This document shows positions 24,830-35,100 of a stretch of 64,000 nucleotides of DNA, piece by piece. The first letter of the stretch is position 1. The number at the start of each line of letters is the position of its first letter. The DNA lies in the NCBI GenBank assembly GCA_964017235.1, contig OZ024936.1:93966537-94030536 (forward strand), written 5' to 3'. The position numbers and the translations under genes were made by a program. The notes below the pieces were generated by a model that did not search any database, was not told where the DNA came from, and saw only the letters and a list, made by a program, of their open reading frames with translations. Source of the DNA: Sabellastarte sp. h YS-2021 (taxonomy: Eukaryota > Annelida > Polychaeta > Sabellida > Sabellidae).

Positions 24830-25087
24830 CTATGTTATACCTCTTTCGAAGTATGGTTTTACCATAGTTATTTCCCACATTTGGTTTGAATGTCTGTTAT
24901 CACAGTTTTTAATGGTCTTTTGGAGAGTTTCTACTCTCCTTGCTACTGGGTATGACCCTAGCTCTCTGGCCTGCAGTTTATTCATTTGGCCAGGTGATGA
25001 CACTGAAACTTTGCCTCCAGGATTGAAGACACGATTCTGTAATTTCCTATCATAAGGCATTTTCATTTTTGACTGAGAATTTTTCAT
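24830..25087 (-). pseudogene. Integrase C-terminal remnant, out of frame
   Basis: This 85-codon frame overlaps the end of the main gag-pro-int frame (stop TGA at 25084-25086) but is shifted relative to it. It starts with residues MKNSQSKMKMPYDRK, then NPGGKV and LQARELGSYPV, and ends near VKPYFERG. This fits the basic C-terminal tail of Gypsy-type integrases, including a degraded GPY/F-like module (LGSYPV). Compared with the recalled family layout, about a dozen residues seem to be missing at the junction, so a small deletion with a frameshift is likely. It is not expected to be translated with the rest, unless by a frameshift. TAG at 24830-24832 ends it. Confidence 0.7.
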
Positions 25088-27576
25088 ATTCTGAACTTTG
25101 AGACATAATCTAACAGATTTAGGCTCTCGGTGTTCTCAGATAACCAATTTTCCTTCAACAGCTTGAGAGGACCACGGACTGAATGGCCAAAGACCAACTC
25201 AAAGGGACTAAAGCCTAAAGACTCTTGAACAGACTCTCTAACTGCGAACAACAATAAGCTAATGCCTTCATCCCAGTCTTTTTCATTATCTAAACAAAAT
25301 GTCCTAATCACATTCTTCAAAGTGGAATGGAACCTTTCAAGTGCACCTTGGGATTCTGGGTGATAAGCACTAGATTTGATCTGTTTGGCACCTAACTGAA
25401 ATACAACCTGTTGAAATAGTCCTGACATAAAATTTGACCCTTGATCCGACTGGATCTCTTTTGGTAAGCCAACTAGAGTAAAGAAATTAACCAGAGCTTT
25501 TGAGATTTTGGGAGCTGTTATGTTGGTCAATGGTATGGCTTCGGGAAATCTGGTTGAGGCGCACATAATGGTCAAAAGATATTGGTTTCTGGATTTAGTT
25601 TTTGGTAAGGGACCTACACAGTCAATTATCACTTTGCTAAATGGTTCCTCAAATGCTGGAATGGGTTTGAGAGGAGCTACAGGAATTTTTTGGTTTGGCT
25701 TCCCTACCATTTGACAAGTGTGACAAGTTTTGCAAAATTCTGCCACACAGTGCCGAATTTGAGGCCAATAGAAATGTTTGGTTATCTTGTTGTAAGTTTT
25801 GTTGATGCCTAAATGGCCACCCATTGGAGATTCATGAGCCAATTTTAATATCTCACTTTGGTACACTTTTGGCACAACAATCTGGTGTACTACTGACCAT
25901 TCTTCAGATGCAGGGATATTTGGTAGCCTCCACTTTCGCATAAGCACACCATTTCTGACATAATAGCCTACAGGGACCTTATCTAGCTCTACTGGTGGCA
26001 AGACCAACTTGAATAAAGGAGCTAATTCAGGGTCATTTTCCTGTTCTGAAATCAATTTTGATTTTGAAAGCGATACATCTTTGCAGTCAATTGGGTCTTG
26101 TTTTTCAGAATCTACCCTATCCTTGGGATTAGTATCACTAAAATCCTCCACATCATGGTCATAGTTGTTCAAGAATGTATCTGACAAATCAACTAAGACA
26201 TCTGTAGATTGTTTACAATCTTTTGGTTCTTCTTGGGCCTTTTTGGCCATAGCTCGAGTCACAGCACAGGAGGGAAAAATACCAGGAATAACCTCTTCTA
26301 ATTTCTCAGTGCTAACCAAAGTGATCGGCTTAGAAGTAACCTTAGGATCAGCAACTACCTTTCCACCTGCAAGATCATTTCCCAACAACAAAGATACCCC
26401 TTTAATGGGTAAAGTGGGCCTGGTACCCACAACAACAGAACCAGTAACTAAGTCTGATACTAACTTGACCTTATGCAAGGGAACGTTCACACAGCCTCCT
26501 TCAATACCTTGAGCAATGACACTCTCACCAGTAGATGTGCTTACACTCAATGGCAATACACCTTCTAAAAGTAAGGACTGAGTAGCTCCAGTGTCTCTTA
26601 ATATCTTAATGGGGACCTGACTGGAACTACTTTCCAAGGATACAAAACCCTCAGACACAAAAGGTTTGAACTCTTCCCTAATAATCTCAGACTTGTCTAA
26701 ACCAATACTAGACTCTGCTCTATTGGGATTTGAACGCCAGTTAGACTTGCTAGACACAAAGGCGTTGGGCGTTGCCTCCTTTTCTCTTCTCTTCTTTAAG
26801 AGCCAACAGTCAGACATAACATGCCCAGGTTTCTTACAATAGTGGCAAACAGGAGCAAAGGATCTGGGCTTCCTATCCTTACTCATAGTCTGATTTGAAG
26901 TTTGACCCTTATCTGAACTCTTTTCTGGAGCTATATTTTCAGATTTCTTTCCTATTTCTGGATAAGACTTTTTAGCAGGACCAAAGGACTTATTCTTGTT
27001 GAAAGTGGACTTGTGAGTTAGCGCATAATCATCAGCATAAGCTGCTGCTTTTGCCAAATTTTCAACTTTCTGTTCATCTAGATAGGTTTTAATGTCATCA
27101 CAAACACACCTTTTAAACTCTTCAATCAAAATAACTTGCCTAAGTTTTTCAAAGTCTGTACCTACTTCCCTAGAATTACACCATCTGTCAAAGTACACTT
27201 CTTTCTCATGGGCAAATTCAACATGAGTTTGACTTTCTTGTTTACGATAATTTCTGAATTTTTGATATGCTTCTGGTACCAACTCATATGCTTTCAAAAT
27301 AGCATTTTTGACAGAGTTATAGTCCACACATTCAGAAATTGGCAAAGCCGTGTATGCCTCCTGGGCCTTTCCCCTCAAAACACTTTGCAGCAATAAAGGC
27401 CACTGGTCTATAGGCCATTTCAAATTTTGAGCTACTCTTTCAAAGTGTTGAAAGTACTTATCAACTTCTGACTCATTAAAAGGTGGTACCAGTCGCACAT
27501 TTTTACCCAAATCAAATTTGGTAGCAATGGACTCTTCTTGGGCAATTCTACGGGCATTGAGTTCTAAAGCTCTCAT
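25084..27576 (-). CDS. Gag-protease-integrase polyprotein (830 codons) of the Gypsy-type element
   Basis: The main open frame of the element; it is open upstream to the nonsense codon at 27685. Domains from the ATG at 27576: Gag core about 20-190; basic linker; CCHC zinc knuckle CX2CX4HX4C at C244, C247, H252, C257 (binds genomic RNA); aspartic protease with DTGA at 328-331 and the flap-side LLLGND about 397-401; linker about 406-510 containing TRAMAKK; integrase with zinc-binding H581, H588, C618, C621 and catalytic D652, D711, E747. The last two are separated by 35 residues, the classic DD35E spacing. The catalytic residues of protease and integrase are intact. There is no YxDD-type reverse transcriptase between protease and integrase, nor after it. 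The frame stops at 25084, before the integrase C-terminal tail, which continues in another frame. Gag and protease would form and mature the particle, and integrase would insert the cDNA. Confidence 0.9.
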   Translation of the reverse strand: MRALELNARRIAQEESIATKFDLGKNVRLVPPFNESEVDKYFQHFERVAQNLKWPIDQWPLLLQSVLRGKAQEAYTALPISECVDYNSVKNAILKAYELVPEAYQKFRNYRKQESQTHVEFAHEKEVYFDRWCNSREVGTDFEKLRQVILIEEFKRCVCDDIKTYLDEQKVENLAKAAAYADDYALTHKSTFNKNKSFGPAKKSYPEIGKKSENIAPEKSSDKGQTSNQTMSKDRKPRSFAPVCHYCKKPGHVMSDCWLLKKRREKEATPNAFVSSKSNWRSNPNRAESSIGLDKSEIIREEFKPFVSEGFVSLESSSSQVPIKILRDTGATQSLLLEGVLPLSVSTSTGESVIAQGIEGGCVNVPLHKVKLVSDLVTGSVVVGTRPTLPIKGVSLLLGNDLAGGKVVADPKVTSKPITLVSTEKLEEVIPGIFPSCAVTRAMAKKAQEEPKDCKQSTDVLVDLSDTFLNNYDHDVEDFSDTNPKDRVDSEKQDPIDCKDVSLSKSKLISEQENDPELAPLFKLVLPPVELDKVPVGYYVRNGVLMRKWRLPNIPASEEWSVVHQIVVPKVYQSEILKLAHESPMGGHLGINKTYNKITKHFYWPQIRHCVAEFCKTCHTCQMVGKPNQKIPVAPLKPIPAFEEPFSKVIIDCVGPLPKTKSRNQYLLTIMCASTRFPEAIPLTNITAPKISKALVNFFTLVGLPKEIQSDQGSNFMSGLFQQVVFQLGAKQIKSSAYHPESQGALERFHSTLKNVIRTFCLDNEKDWDEGISLLLFAVRESVQESLGFSPFELVFGHSVRGPLKLLKENWLSENTESLNLLDYVSKFRI

Positions 27577-27610
27577 TTCTCTTTCATGTTTAAGCTCAAG
27601 TTCCTTTTCT

Positions 27611-27742
27611 CGCTGTTGAGCTTCAAGCTCTTCTTTTCGTTGTTGAGCTTCAAGCTCTTCTTTTCGTTGTTGAGCTTCAAGCTCTTATTTTCGTTGTTGA
27701 GCTTCAAGCTCTTCTTTTCGTTGTTGAGCTTCAAGCTCTTTA
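27611..27742 (-). repeat. Five tandem copies of a 27-bp coding repeat in gag
   Basis: Units begin at 27611, 27638, 27665, 27692 and 27719; the last is incomplete. On the sense strand each encodes a nine-residue period of the type EELEAQQRK, rich in Glu, Gln, Arg and Lys, predicted to be helical coiled coil. The third unit holds the nonsense codon. Copy number is likely to vary between element copies through slippage or unequal exchange. Confidence 0.9.
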
Positions 27743-28011
27743 AGTCTTAACTCTCTTTCAATTTCTAATCGCCTGATCTCATATTGCCCAGAAGGTTCCA
27801 TTGGTAGAGGCTTATACACTTCTAAACAACTATCAGGTAAAACATCTTCATCAACCAACTGTTCAACAATAAGCCTTTTAAGTTCATGTTTACGTGTTGA
27901 CCTTTTCACCTGAAACTGTAATTCTTGTGCTATTTGCATTAACATATCTTTCTTAAAAGTTTCTAGAACTTCCATAGATGGTGACTGTACAAACTCTTTA
28001 GCACTAGCCAT
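27685..28011 (-). pseudogene. Gag N-terminal fragment, ended by an in-frame TAA
   Basis: The Gag reading frame most plausibly starts at the ATG at 28009-28011 (MASAKEF...), just after the leader, because the codon upstream that extends the frame is only GTG. Residues about 10-60 form a charged helical region (FKKDMLMQIAQELQ, then KHELKRLIVEQL) that looks like the SAP-like N-terminal domain of related fish Gypsy Gag proteins. A coiled-coil region of EELEAQQRK repeats follows. The frame is cut by TAA at 27685-27687, where the neighbouring repeat units have GAA, so a single base change made the stop. The same frame continues as the 830-codon polyprotein. Without suppression this copy would give only a short Gag fragment, unless translation restarts at the internal ATG at 27576. 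Confidence 0.8.
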
Positions 28012-28107
28012 TTTGAGCACTGTTGACTGTAACCAATTACTAAATCAAATGGATTTTCAAAATGTTAATTGAACGGTTGATCAAATAGTTGTAATCAAAT
28101 GGTTGTA
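28012..28107 (-). other. Untranslated leader of the retrotransposon
   Basis: Short stretch between the primer-binding site and the first gag ATG. It contains repeated 'tcaaatggtt'/'tcaaatagtt'-type sequence (about 28045-28105, plus strand). Packaging signals would be expected here, but none can be identified from sequence alone. Confidence 0.6.
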
Positions 28108-28125
28108 ATCCCGGACGAGCCCCCA
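28108..28125 (-). promoter_or_regulatory. Primer-binding site for tRNA-Pro
   Basis: The sense strand reads TGGGGGCTCGTCCGGGAT, exactly complementary to the last 18 nt (including CCA) of vertebrate tRNA-Pro. This is the same primer site as in murine leukaemia-type retroviruses. It lies 7 nt (GGAAAAT) inside the 5' LTR, a wider gap than the 0-3 nt of many LTR elements. It primes minus-strand cDNA synthesis and here is fully intact. Confidence 0.93.
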
Positions 28126-28500
28126 ATTTTCCTGTTACGGTCACGGGCAAGCGCGGTAGCAATTACCGGTTGTCTTTAAGTTGTAACAGAAAAAGCAAAA
28201 AGTTAAACTTAACAAATTTATTTAATAGTCAACAATAATGATTACAGTCAACTGGTATGCTCTTAACTAAACACACTAATACAATAATAAGATCTAGCTG
28301 ACCTGACCACTGAGATTAAGAATAAGTTTATCCGCCGTATCCCGCAATCTGTTCTGTAATCTGTCCTGTGGTATATTCTGTGATCTGTCCAATGTCCTGT
28401 GGTCTATCCCGTGATCTGTCCAGCGTTCACTCGCACACAGATGTCTATATTCTGTGATCTGTCCCACACTCAACAACACAAAAGGTGCTTGTCCTGCTAT

Positions 28501-28510
28501 CCTTTATATA
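28501..28510 (-). promoter_or_regulatory. Candidate TATA box in the 5' LTR
   Basis: The sense strand reads TATATAAAGG, about 280 nt upstream of the AATAAA at 28217-28222. This gives a plausible U3-R-U5 layout. A weaker alternative is at 28793-28801. No transcription start can be fixed from the sequence. Confidence 0.5.
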
Positions 28511-28935
28511 TCCAGTCACACAGAAGGTCTGTCTGGAGATTTTTAGAGAGATAACACAACTGTACTGTCTGCTCCAAGATATGGACAATGTCCAAAATGC
28601 AGTAAATCCACTCTCTGTTATATAACTGTACAATATCCAAAAATATCCAAAGTGCAATAAATCTGTCCAGACAATGTATCTAGTTCACTCCAGTAAAAGT
28701 TCACAGCAACACAAGTTATATTATATTCCAAAACACAATAGCTCTCCTTATAGCCAGCGAATACAAAGTTCTCTTGTGGTCAGATGTACATTCCTTATAT
28801 ACATTCACAGATTCCTTCTGGAATTATACAGAACCAACACAAAAAAATAAATCTTGAGCCATCTAGGCCAAAGGAGGAAGTTCTAGAAACTACTGGTAAT
28901 TGGGTTTCCCCAAATCTAACATAACCACTGAGGGG

Positions 28936-28945
28936 GGGATTTCCC
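28936..28945 (-). promoter_or_regulatory. kappaB-like site within a GC hairpin in the 5' LTR U3
   Basis: GGGATTTCCC (plus strand) fits the NF-kappaB consensus GGGRNNYYCC on both strands. It sits in a short inverted repeat flanked by CTG and CAG. The same site is at 24313-24322 in the other LTR. It lies upstream of the candidate TATA box, where enhancer elements sit. Motif match only; such sites also occur by chance. Confidence 0.3.
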
Positions 28946-29080
28946 CCAGTCTGTGAACAGAACAATAAACACTAAAACACAAAAGTCAATAACTCCCTTA
29001 CTTTAAATGTCAACACACAAAAAGAACCAACAACACAATTATCTTTTATGACAATGTATAAACATAAAGCTTAAATTAAA

Positions 29081-29150
29081 CAATGCACTAATATAGTGCC
29101 TAATATATGTAATATACAATGTACTAATATAGTGTCCAATATATGTAACA
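29081..29150 (-). repeat. Tandem duplication at the outer end of the 5' LTR
   Basis: Copy of the 36 + 34 bp terminal pair described for the 3' LTR (29081-29116 and 29117-29150). It forms the first 70 nt of the element on its sense strand. Confidence 0.8.
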
Positions 29151-29155
29151 GTGAC
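29151..29155. other. Target-site duplication, right copy (GTGAC)
   Basis: GTGAC directly follows the right LTR and is the beginning of the resumed monomer, which continues as GTGACCCCAC. Confidence 0.95.
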
Positions 29156-29457
29156 CCCACGATCTTATACAATATAACAGGGTATGGGTTAAGTGGTTTA
29201 TTTTTTGAGATACACACAAAAGCAACATTCCCCATTAATTTTAGTTGGGACATGTCTGTAGCATGGGTACGTACCTTACACGAGCAAAATTATGGTCGGG
29301 GAAAAAAGGTCTCGATTTTTCTCCAGAAATAGCAAGGTCAGGCCGCCACAAACTGATACAATATAACAGGATTGGGTGTTTGGGGCTTGGTTATGGAGAA
29401 TCGGCCAAAATGAGCATTTCCCATTGACTTTAGTTGGGGGATTTCCAGATGCATGTA

Positions 29458-29467
29458 TAGCCTGATG
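29458..29467. repeat. 3-bp deletion marker, in the monomer split by the element
   Basis: 'tagcctgatg' here lies in the monomer interrupted by the retrotransposon. Its two parts (23491-23514 and 29156-29510) sum to 379 bp, as expected for the deleted type. Confidence 0.9.
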
Positions 29468-32129
29468 TCACCGACGACCAATCTGGCCGTGGTGGCCGAC
29501 AGGGATTTTTTTGCACAGATACGGAGGGGGTGACCCCACGATCTTATACAATATAACAGGGTATGGGTTAAGTGGTTTATTTTTTGAGATACACACAAAA
29601 GCAACATTCCCCATTAATTTTAGTTGGGACATGTCTGTAGCATGGGTACGTACCTTACACGAACAAAATTATGGTCAGGGGAAAAAAGGTCTCGATTTTT
29701 CTCCAGAAATAGCAAGGTCAGGCCGCCACAAACTGATACAATATAACAGGCTTGGGTGTTTGGGGCTTGGTTATGGAGAATCGGCCAAAATGAGCATTTC
29801 CCATTGACTTTAGTTGGGGGATTTCCAGATGCATGTATAGCTACCTGATGTCACCGACGACCAATCTGGCCGTGGTGGCGGACAGGGATTTTTTTGCACA
29901 GATACGGAGGGGGTGACCCCACGATCTTATACAATATAACAGGGTATGGGTTAAGTGGTTTATTTTTTGAGATACACACAAAAGCAACATTCCCCATTAA
30001 TTTTAGTTGGGACATGTCTGTAGCATGGGTACGTACCTTACACGAGCAAAATTATGGTCGGGGAAAAAAGGTCTCGATTTTTCTCCAGAAATAGCAAGGT
30101 CAGGCCGCCACAAACTGATACAATATAACAGGATTGGGTGTTTGGGGCTTGGTTATGGAGAATCGGCCAAAATGAGCATTTCCCATTGACTTTAGTTGGG
30201 GGATTTCCAGATGCATGTATAGCTACCTGATGTCACCGACGACCAATCTGGCCGTGGTGGCCGACAGGGATTTTTTTGCACAGATACGGAGGGGGTGATC
30301 CCACGATCTTATACAATATAACAGGGTATGGGTTAAGTGGTTTATTTTTTGAGATACACACAAAAGCAACATTCCCCATTAATTTTAGTTGGGACATGTC
30401 TGTAGCATGGGTACGTACCTTACACGAGCAAAATTATGGTCGGGGAAAAAAGGTCTCGATTTTTCTCCAGAAATAGCAAGGTCAGGCCGCCACAAACTGA
30501 TACAATATAACAGGATTGGGTGTTTGGGGCTTGGTTATGGAGAATCGGCCAAAATGAGCATTTCCCATTGACTTTAGTTGGGGGATTTCCAGATGCATGT
30601 ATAGCTACCTGATGTCACCGACGACCAATCTGGCCGTGGTGGCCGACAGGGATTTTTTTGCACAGATACGGAGGGGGTGATCCCACGATCTTATACAATA
30701 TAACAGGGTATGGGTTAAGTGGTTTATTTTTTGAGATACACACAAAAGCAACATTCCCCATTAATTTTAGTTGGGACATGTCTGTAGCATGGGTACGTAC
30801 CTTACACGAGCAAAATTATGGTCAGGGAAAAAAGGTCTCGATTTTTCTCCAGAAATAGCAAGGTCAGGCCGCCACAAACTGATACAATATAACAGGATTG
30901 GGTGTTTGGGGCTTGGTTATGGAGAATCGGCCAAAATGAGCATTTCCCATTGACTTTAGTTGGGGGATTTCCAGATGCATGTATAGCTACCTGATGTCAC
31001 CGACGACCAATCTGGCCGTGGTGGCGGACAGGGATTTTTTTGCACAGATACGGAGGGGGTGACCCCACGATCTTATACAATATAACAGGGTATGGGTTAA
31101 GTGGTTCATTTTTTGAGATACACACAAAAGCAACATTCCCCATTAATTTTAGTTGGGACATGTCTGTAGCATGGGTACGTACCTTACACGAGCAAAATTA
31201 TGGTCGGGGAAAAAAGGTCTCGATTTTTCTCCAGAAATAGCAAGGTCAGGCCGCCACAAACTGATACAATATAACAGGATTGGGTGTTTGGGGCTTGGTT
31301 ATGGAGAATCGGCCAAAATGAGCATTTCCCATTGACTTTAGTTGGGGGATTTCCAGATGCATGTATAGCTACCTGATGTCACCGACGACCAATCTGGCCG
31401 TGGTGGCCGACAGGGATTTTTTTGCACAGATACGGAGGGGGTGACCCCACGATCTTATACAATATAACAGGGTATGGGTTAAGTGGTTTATTTTTTGAGA
31501 TACACACAAAAGCAACATTCCCCATTAATTTTAGTTGGGACATGTCTGTAGCATGGGTACGTACCTTACACGAGCAAAATTATGGTCGGGGAAAAAAGGT
31601 CTCGATTTTTCTCCAGAAATAGCAAGGTCAGGCCGCCACAAACTGATACAATATAACAGGATTGGGTGTTTGGGGCTTGGTTATGGAGAATCGGCCAAAA
31701 TGAGCATTTCCCATTGACTTTAGTTGGGGGATTTCCAGATGCATGTATAGCTACCTGATGTCACCGACGACCAATCTGGCCGTGGTGGCCGACAGGGATT
31801 TTTTTGCACAGATACGGAGGGGGTGATCCCACGATCTTATACAATATAACAGGGTATGGGTTAAGTGGTTTATTTTTTGAGATACACACAAAAGCAACAT
31901 TCCCCATTAATTTTAGTTGGGACATGTCTGTAGCATGGATACGTACCTTACACAAGCAAAATTATGGTCGGGGAAAAAAGGTCTCGATTTTTCTCCAGAA
32001 ATAGCAAGGTCAGGCCGCCACAAACTGATACAATATAACAGGATTGGGTGTTTGGGGCTTGGTTATGGAGAATCGGCCAAAATGAGCATTTCCCATTGAC
32101 TTTAGTTGGGGGATTTCCAGATGCATGTA

Positions 32130-32139
32130 TAGCCTGATG
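32130..32139. repeat. 3-bp deletion marker in monomer (379-bp copy)
   Basis: 'tagcctgatg' again. It is the right-hand counterpart of the marker at 19618. Confidence 0.9.
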
Positions 32140-35100
32140 TCACCGACGACCAATCTGGCCGTGGTGGCGAACAGGGATTTTTTTGCACAGATACGGAGGG
32201 GGTGACCCCACGATCTTATACAATATAACAGGGTATGGGTTAAGTGGTTTATTTTTTGAGATACACACAAAAGCAACATTCCCCATTAATTTTAGTTGGG
32301 ACATGTCTGTAGCATGGGTACGTACCTTACACGAGCAAAATTATGGTCGGGGAAAAAAGGTCTCGATTTTTCTCCAGAAATAGCAAGGTCAGGCCGCCAC
32401 AAACTGATACAATATAACAGGATTGGGTGTTTGGGGCTTGGTTATGGAGAATCGGCCAAAATGAGCATTTCCCATTGACTTTAGTTGGGGGATTTCCAGA
32501 TGCATGTATAGCTACCTGATGTCACCGACGACCAATCTGGCCGTGGTGGCGAACAGGGATTTTTTTGCACAGATACGGAGGGGGTGACCCCACGATCTTA
32601 TACAATATAACAGGGTATGGGTTAAGTGGTTTATTTTTTGAGATACACACAAAAGCAACATTCCCCATTAATTTTAGTTGGGACATGTCTGTAGCATGGG
32701 TACGTACCTTACACAAGCAAAATTATGGTCGGGGAAAAAAGGTCTCGATTTTTTTCCAGAAATAGCAAGGTCAGGCCGCCACAAACTGATACAATATAAC
32801 AGGCTTGGGTGTTTGGGGCTTGGTTATGGAGAATCGGCCAAAATGAGCATTTCCCATTGACTTTAGTTGGGGGATTTCCAGATGCATGTATAGCTACCTG
32901 ATGTCACCGACGACCAATCTGGCCGTGGTGGCCGACAGGGATTTTTTTGCACAGATACGGAGGGGGTGACCCCACGATCTTATACAATATAACAGGGTAT
33001 GGGTTAAGTGGTTTATTTTTTGAGATACACACAAAAGCAACATTCCCCATTAATTTTAGTTGGGACATGTCTGTAGCATGGGTACGTACCTTACACAAGC
33101 AAAATTATGGTCGGGGAAAAAAGGTCTCGATTTTTTTCCAGAAATAGCAAGGTCAGGCCGCCACAAACTGATACAATATAACAGGCTTGGGTGTTTGGGG
33201 CTTGGTTATGGAGAATCGGCCAAAATGAGCATTTCCCATTGACTTTAGTTGGGGGATTTCCAGATGCATGTATAGCTACCTGATGTCACCGACGACCAAT
33301 CTGGCCGTGGTGGCCGACAGGGATTTTTTTGCACAGATACGGAGGGGGTGACCCCACGATCTTATACAATATAACAGGGTATGGGTTAAGTGGTTTATTT
33401 TTTGAGATACACACAAAAGCAACATTCCCCATTAATTTTAGTTGGGACATGTCTGTAGCATGGGTACGTACCTTACACGAGCAAAATTATGGTCAGGGAA
33501 AAAAGGTCTCGATTTTTCTCCAGAAATAGCAAGGTCAGGCCGCCACAAACTGATACAATATAACAGGATTGGGTGTTTGGGGCTTGGTTATGGAGAATCG
33601 GCCAAAATGAGCATTTCCCATTGACTTTAGTTGGGGGATTTCCAGATGCATGTATAGCTACCTGATGTCACCGACGACCAATCTGGCCGTGGTGGCGAAC
33701 AGGGATTTTTTTGCACAGATGGGGAGGGGGTGACCCCACGATCTTATACAATATAACAGGGTATGGGTTAAGTGGTTTATTTTTTGAGATACACACAAAA
33801 GCAACATTCCCCATTAATTTTAGTTGGGACATGTCTGTAGCATGGGTACGTACCTTACACAAGCAAAATTATGGTCGGGGAAAAAAGGTCTCGATTTTTT
33901 TCCAAAAATAGCAAGGTCAGGCCGCCACAAACTGATACAATATAACAGGCTTGGGTGTTGGGGGCTTGGTTATGGAGAATCGGCCAAAATGAGCATTTCC
34001 CATTGACTTTAGTTGGGGGATTTCCAGATGCATGTATAGCTACCTGATGTCACCGACGACCAATCTGGCCGCGGTGGCCGACAGGGATTTTTTTGCACAG
34101 ATACGGAGGGGGTGACCCCACGATCTTATACAATATAACAGGGTATGGGTTAAGTGGTTTATTTTTTGAGATACACACAAAAGCAACATTCCCCATTAAT
34201 TTTAGTTGGGACATGTCTGTAGCATGGGTACGTACCTTACACGAGCAAAATTATGGTCAGGGAAAAAAGGTCTCGATTTTTCTCCAGAAATAGCAAGGTC
34301 AGGCCGCCACAAACTGATACAATATAACAGGATTGGGTGTTTGGGGCTTGGTTATGGAGAATCGGCCAAAATGAGCATTTCCCATTGACTTTAGTTGGGG
34401 GATTTCCAGATGCATGTATAGCTACCTGATGTCACCGACGACCAATCTGGCCGTGGTGGCGAACAGGGATTTTTTTGCACAGATGGGGAGGGGGTGACCC
34501 CACGATCTTATACAATATAACAGGGTATGGGTTAAGTGGTTTATTTTTTGAGATACACACAAAAGCAACATTCCCCATTAATTTTAGTTGGGACATGTCT
34601 GTAGCATGGGTACGTACCTTACACGAGCAAAATTATGGTCGGGGAAAAAAGGTCTCGATTTTTCTCCAGAAATAGCAAGGTCAGGCCGCCACAAACTGAT
34701 ACAATATAACAGGATTGGGTGTTTGGGGCTTGGTTATGGAGAATCGGCCAAAATGAGCATTTCCCATTGACTTTAGTTGGGGGATTTCCAGATGCATGTA
34801 TAGCTACCTGATGTCACCGACGACCAATCTGGCTGTGGTGGCGAACAGGGATTTTTTTGCACAGATACGGAGGGGGTGACCCCACAATCTTATACAATAT
34901 AACAGGGTATGGGTTAAGTGGTTTATTTTTTGAGATACACACAAAAGCAACATTCCCCATTAATTTTAGTTGGGACATGTCTGTAGCATGGGTACGTACC
35001 TTACACGAGCAAAATTATGGTCGGGGAAAAAAGGTCTCGATTTTTCTCCAGAAATAGCAAGGTCAGGCCGCCACAAACTGATACAATATAACAGGATTGG

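Larger units (their letters stand above)
23515..29150 (-). mobile_element. Ty3/Gypsy-type LTR retrotransposon, non-autonomous (no RT/RNase H)
   Basis: A complete 5,636-bp element flanked by GTGAC duplications, with LTRs beginning TGTTAC and ending GTAACA. In its own orientation (minus strand) the order is 5' LTR (28133-29150), tRNA-Pro primer-binding site, short leader, gag, protease, integrase, short 3' region, polypurine tract, 3' LTR (23515-24527). The coding region resembles the vertebrate Gypsy group in which integrase precedes reverse transcriptase (Gmr1-like order), judged from recalled family features rather than a search. No reverse transcriptase or RNase H is present, so the element could only have moved with help in trans. 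The LTRs differ by two substitutions and one short indel, so the insertion is recent. Inactivating lesions are one nonsense codon in gag and a frameshift near the integrase C-terminus. Confidence 0.95.
28133..29150 (-). repeat. 5' LTR of the retrotransposon (1,018 bp)
   Basis: Upstream LTR in element orientation, bounded by TGTTAC/GTAACA. It matches the 3' LTR except for two substitutions and 5 extra bases in the A-rich stretch near 28835. It should contain the active promoter, with TATATAAAGG at 28501-28510 on the sense strand. Another TATA-like string, TATATAAGG (28793-28801), lies further upstream. It joins the satellite directly at 29151. Confidence 0.95.

Noticed and set aside
24741..25055. 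104-codon plus-strand frame
   Set aside because: It is antisense to the integrase C-terminal remnant and has no recognisable domain.
25508..27396. Plus-strand frames opposite gag-pro-int
   Set aside because: They are shadows of the minus-strand polyprotein; the domains and catalytic motifs are all on the minus strand.
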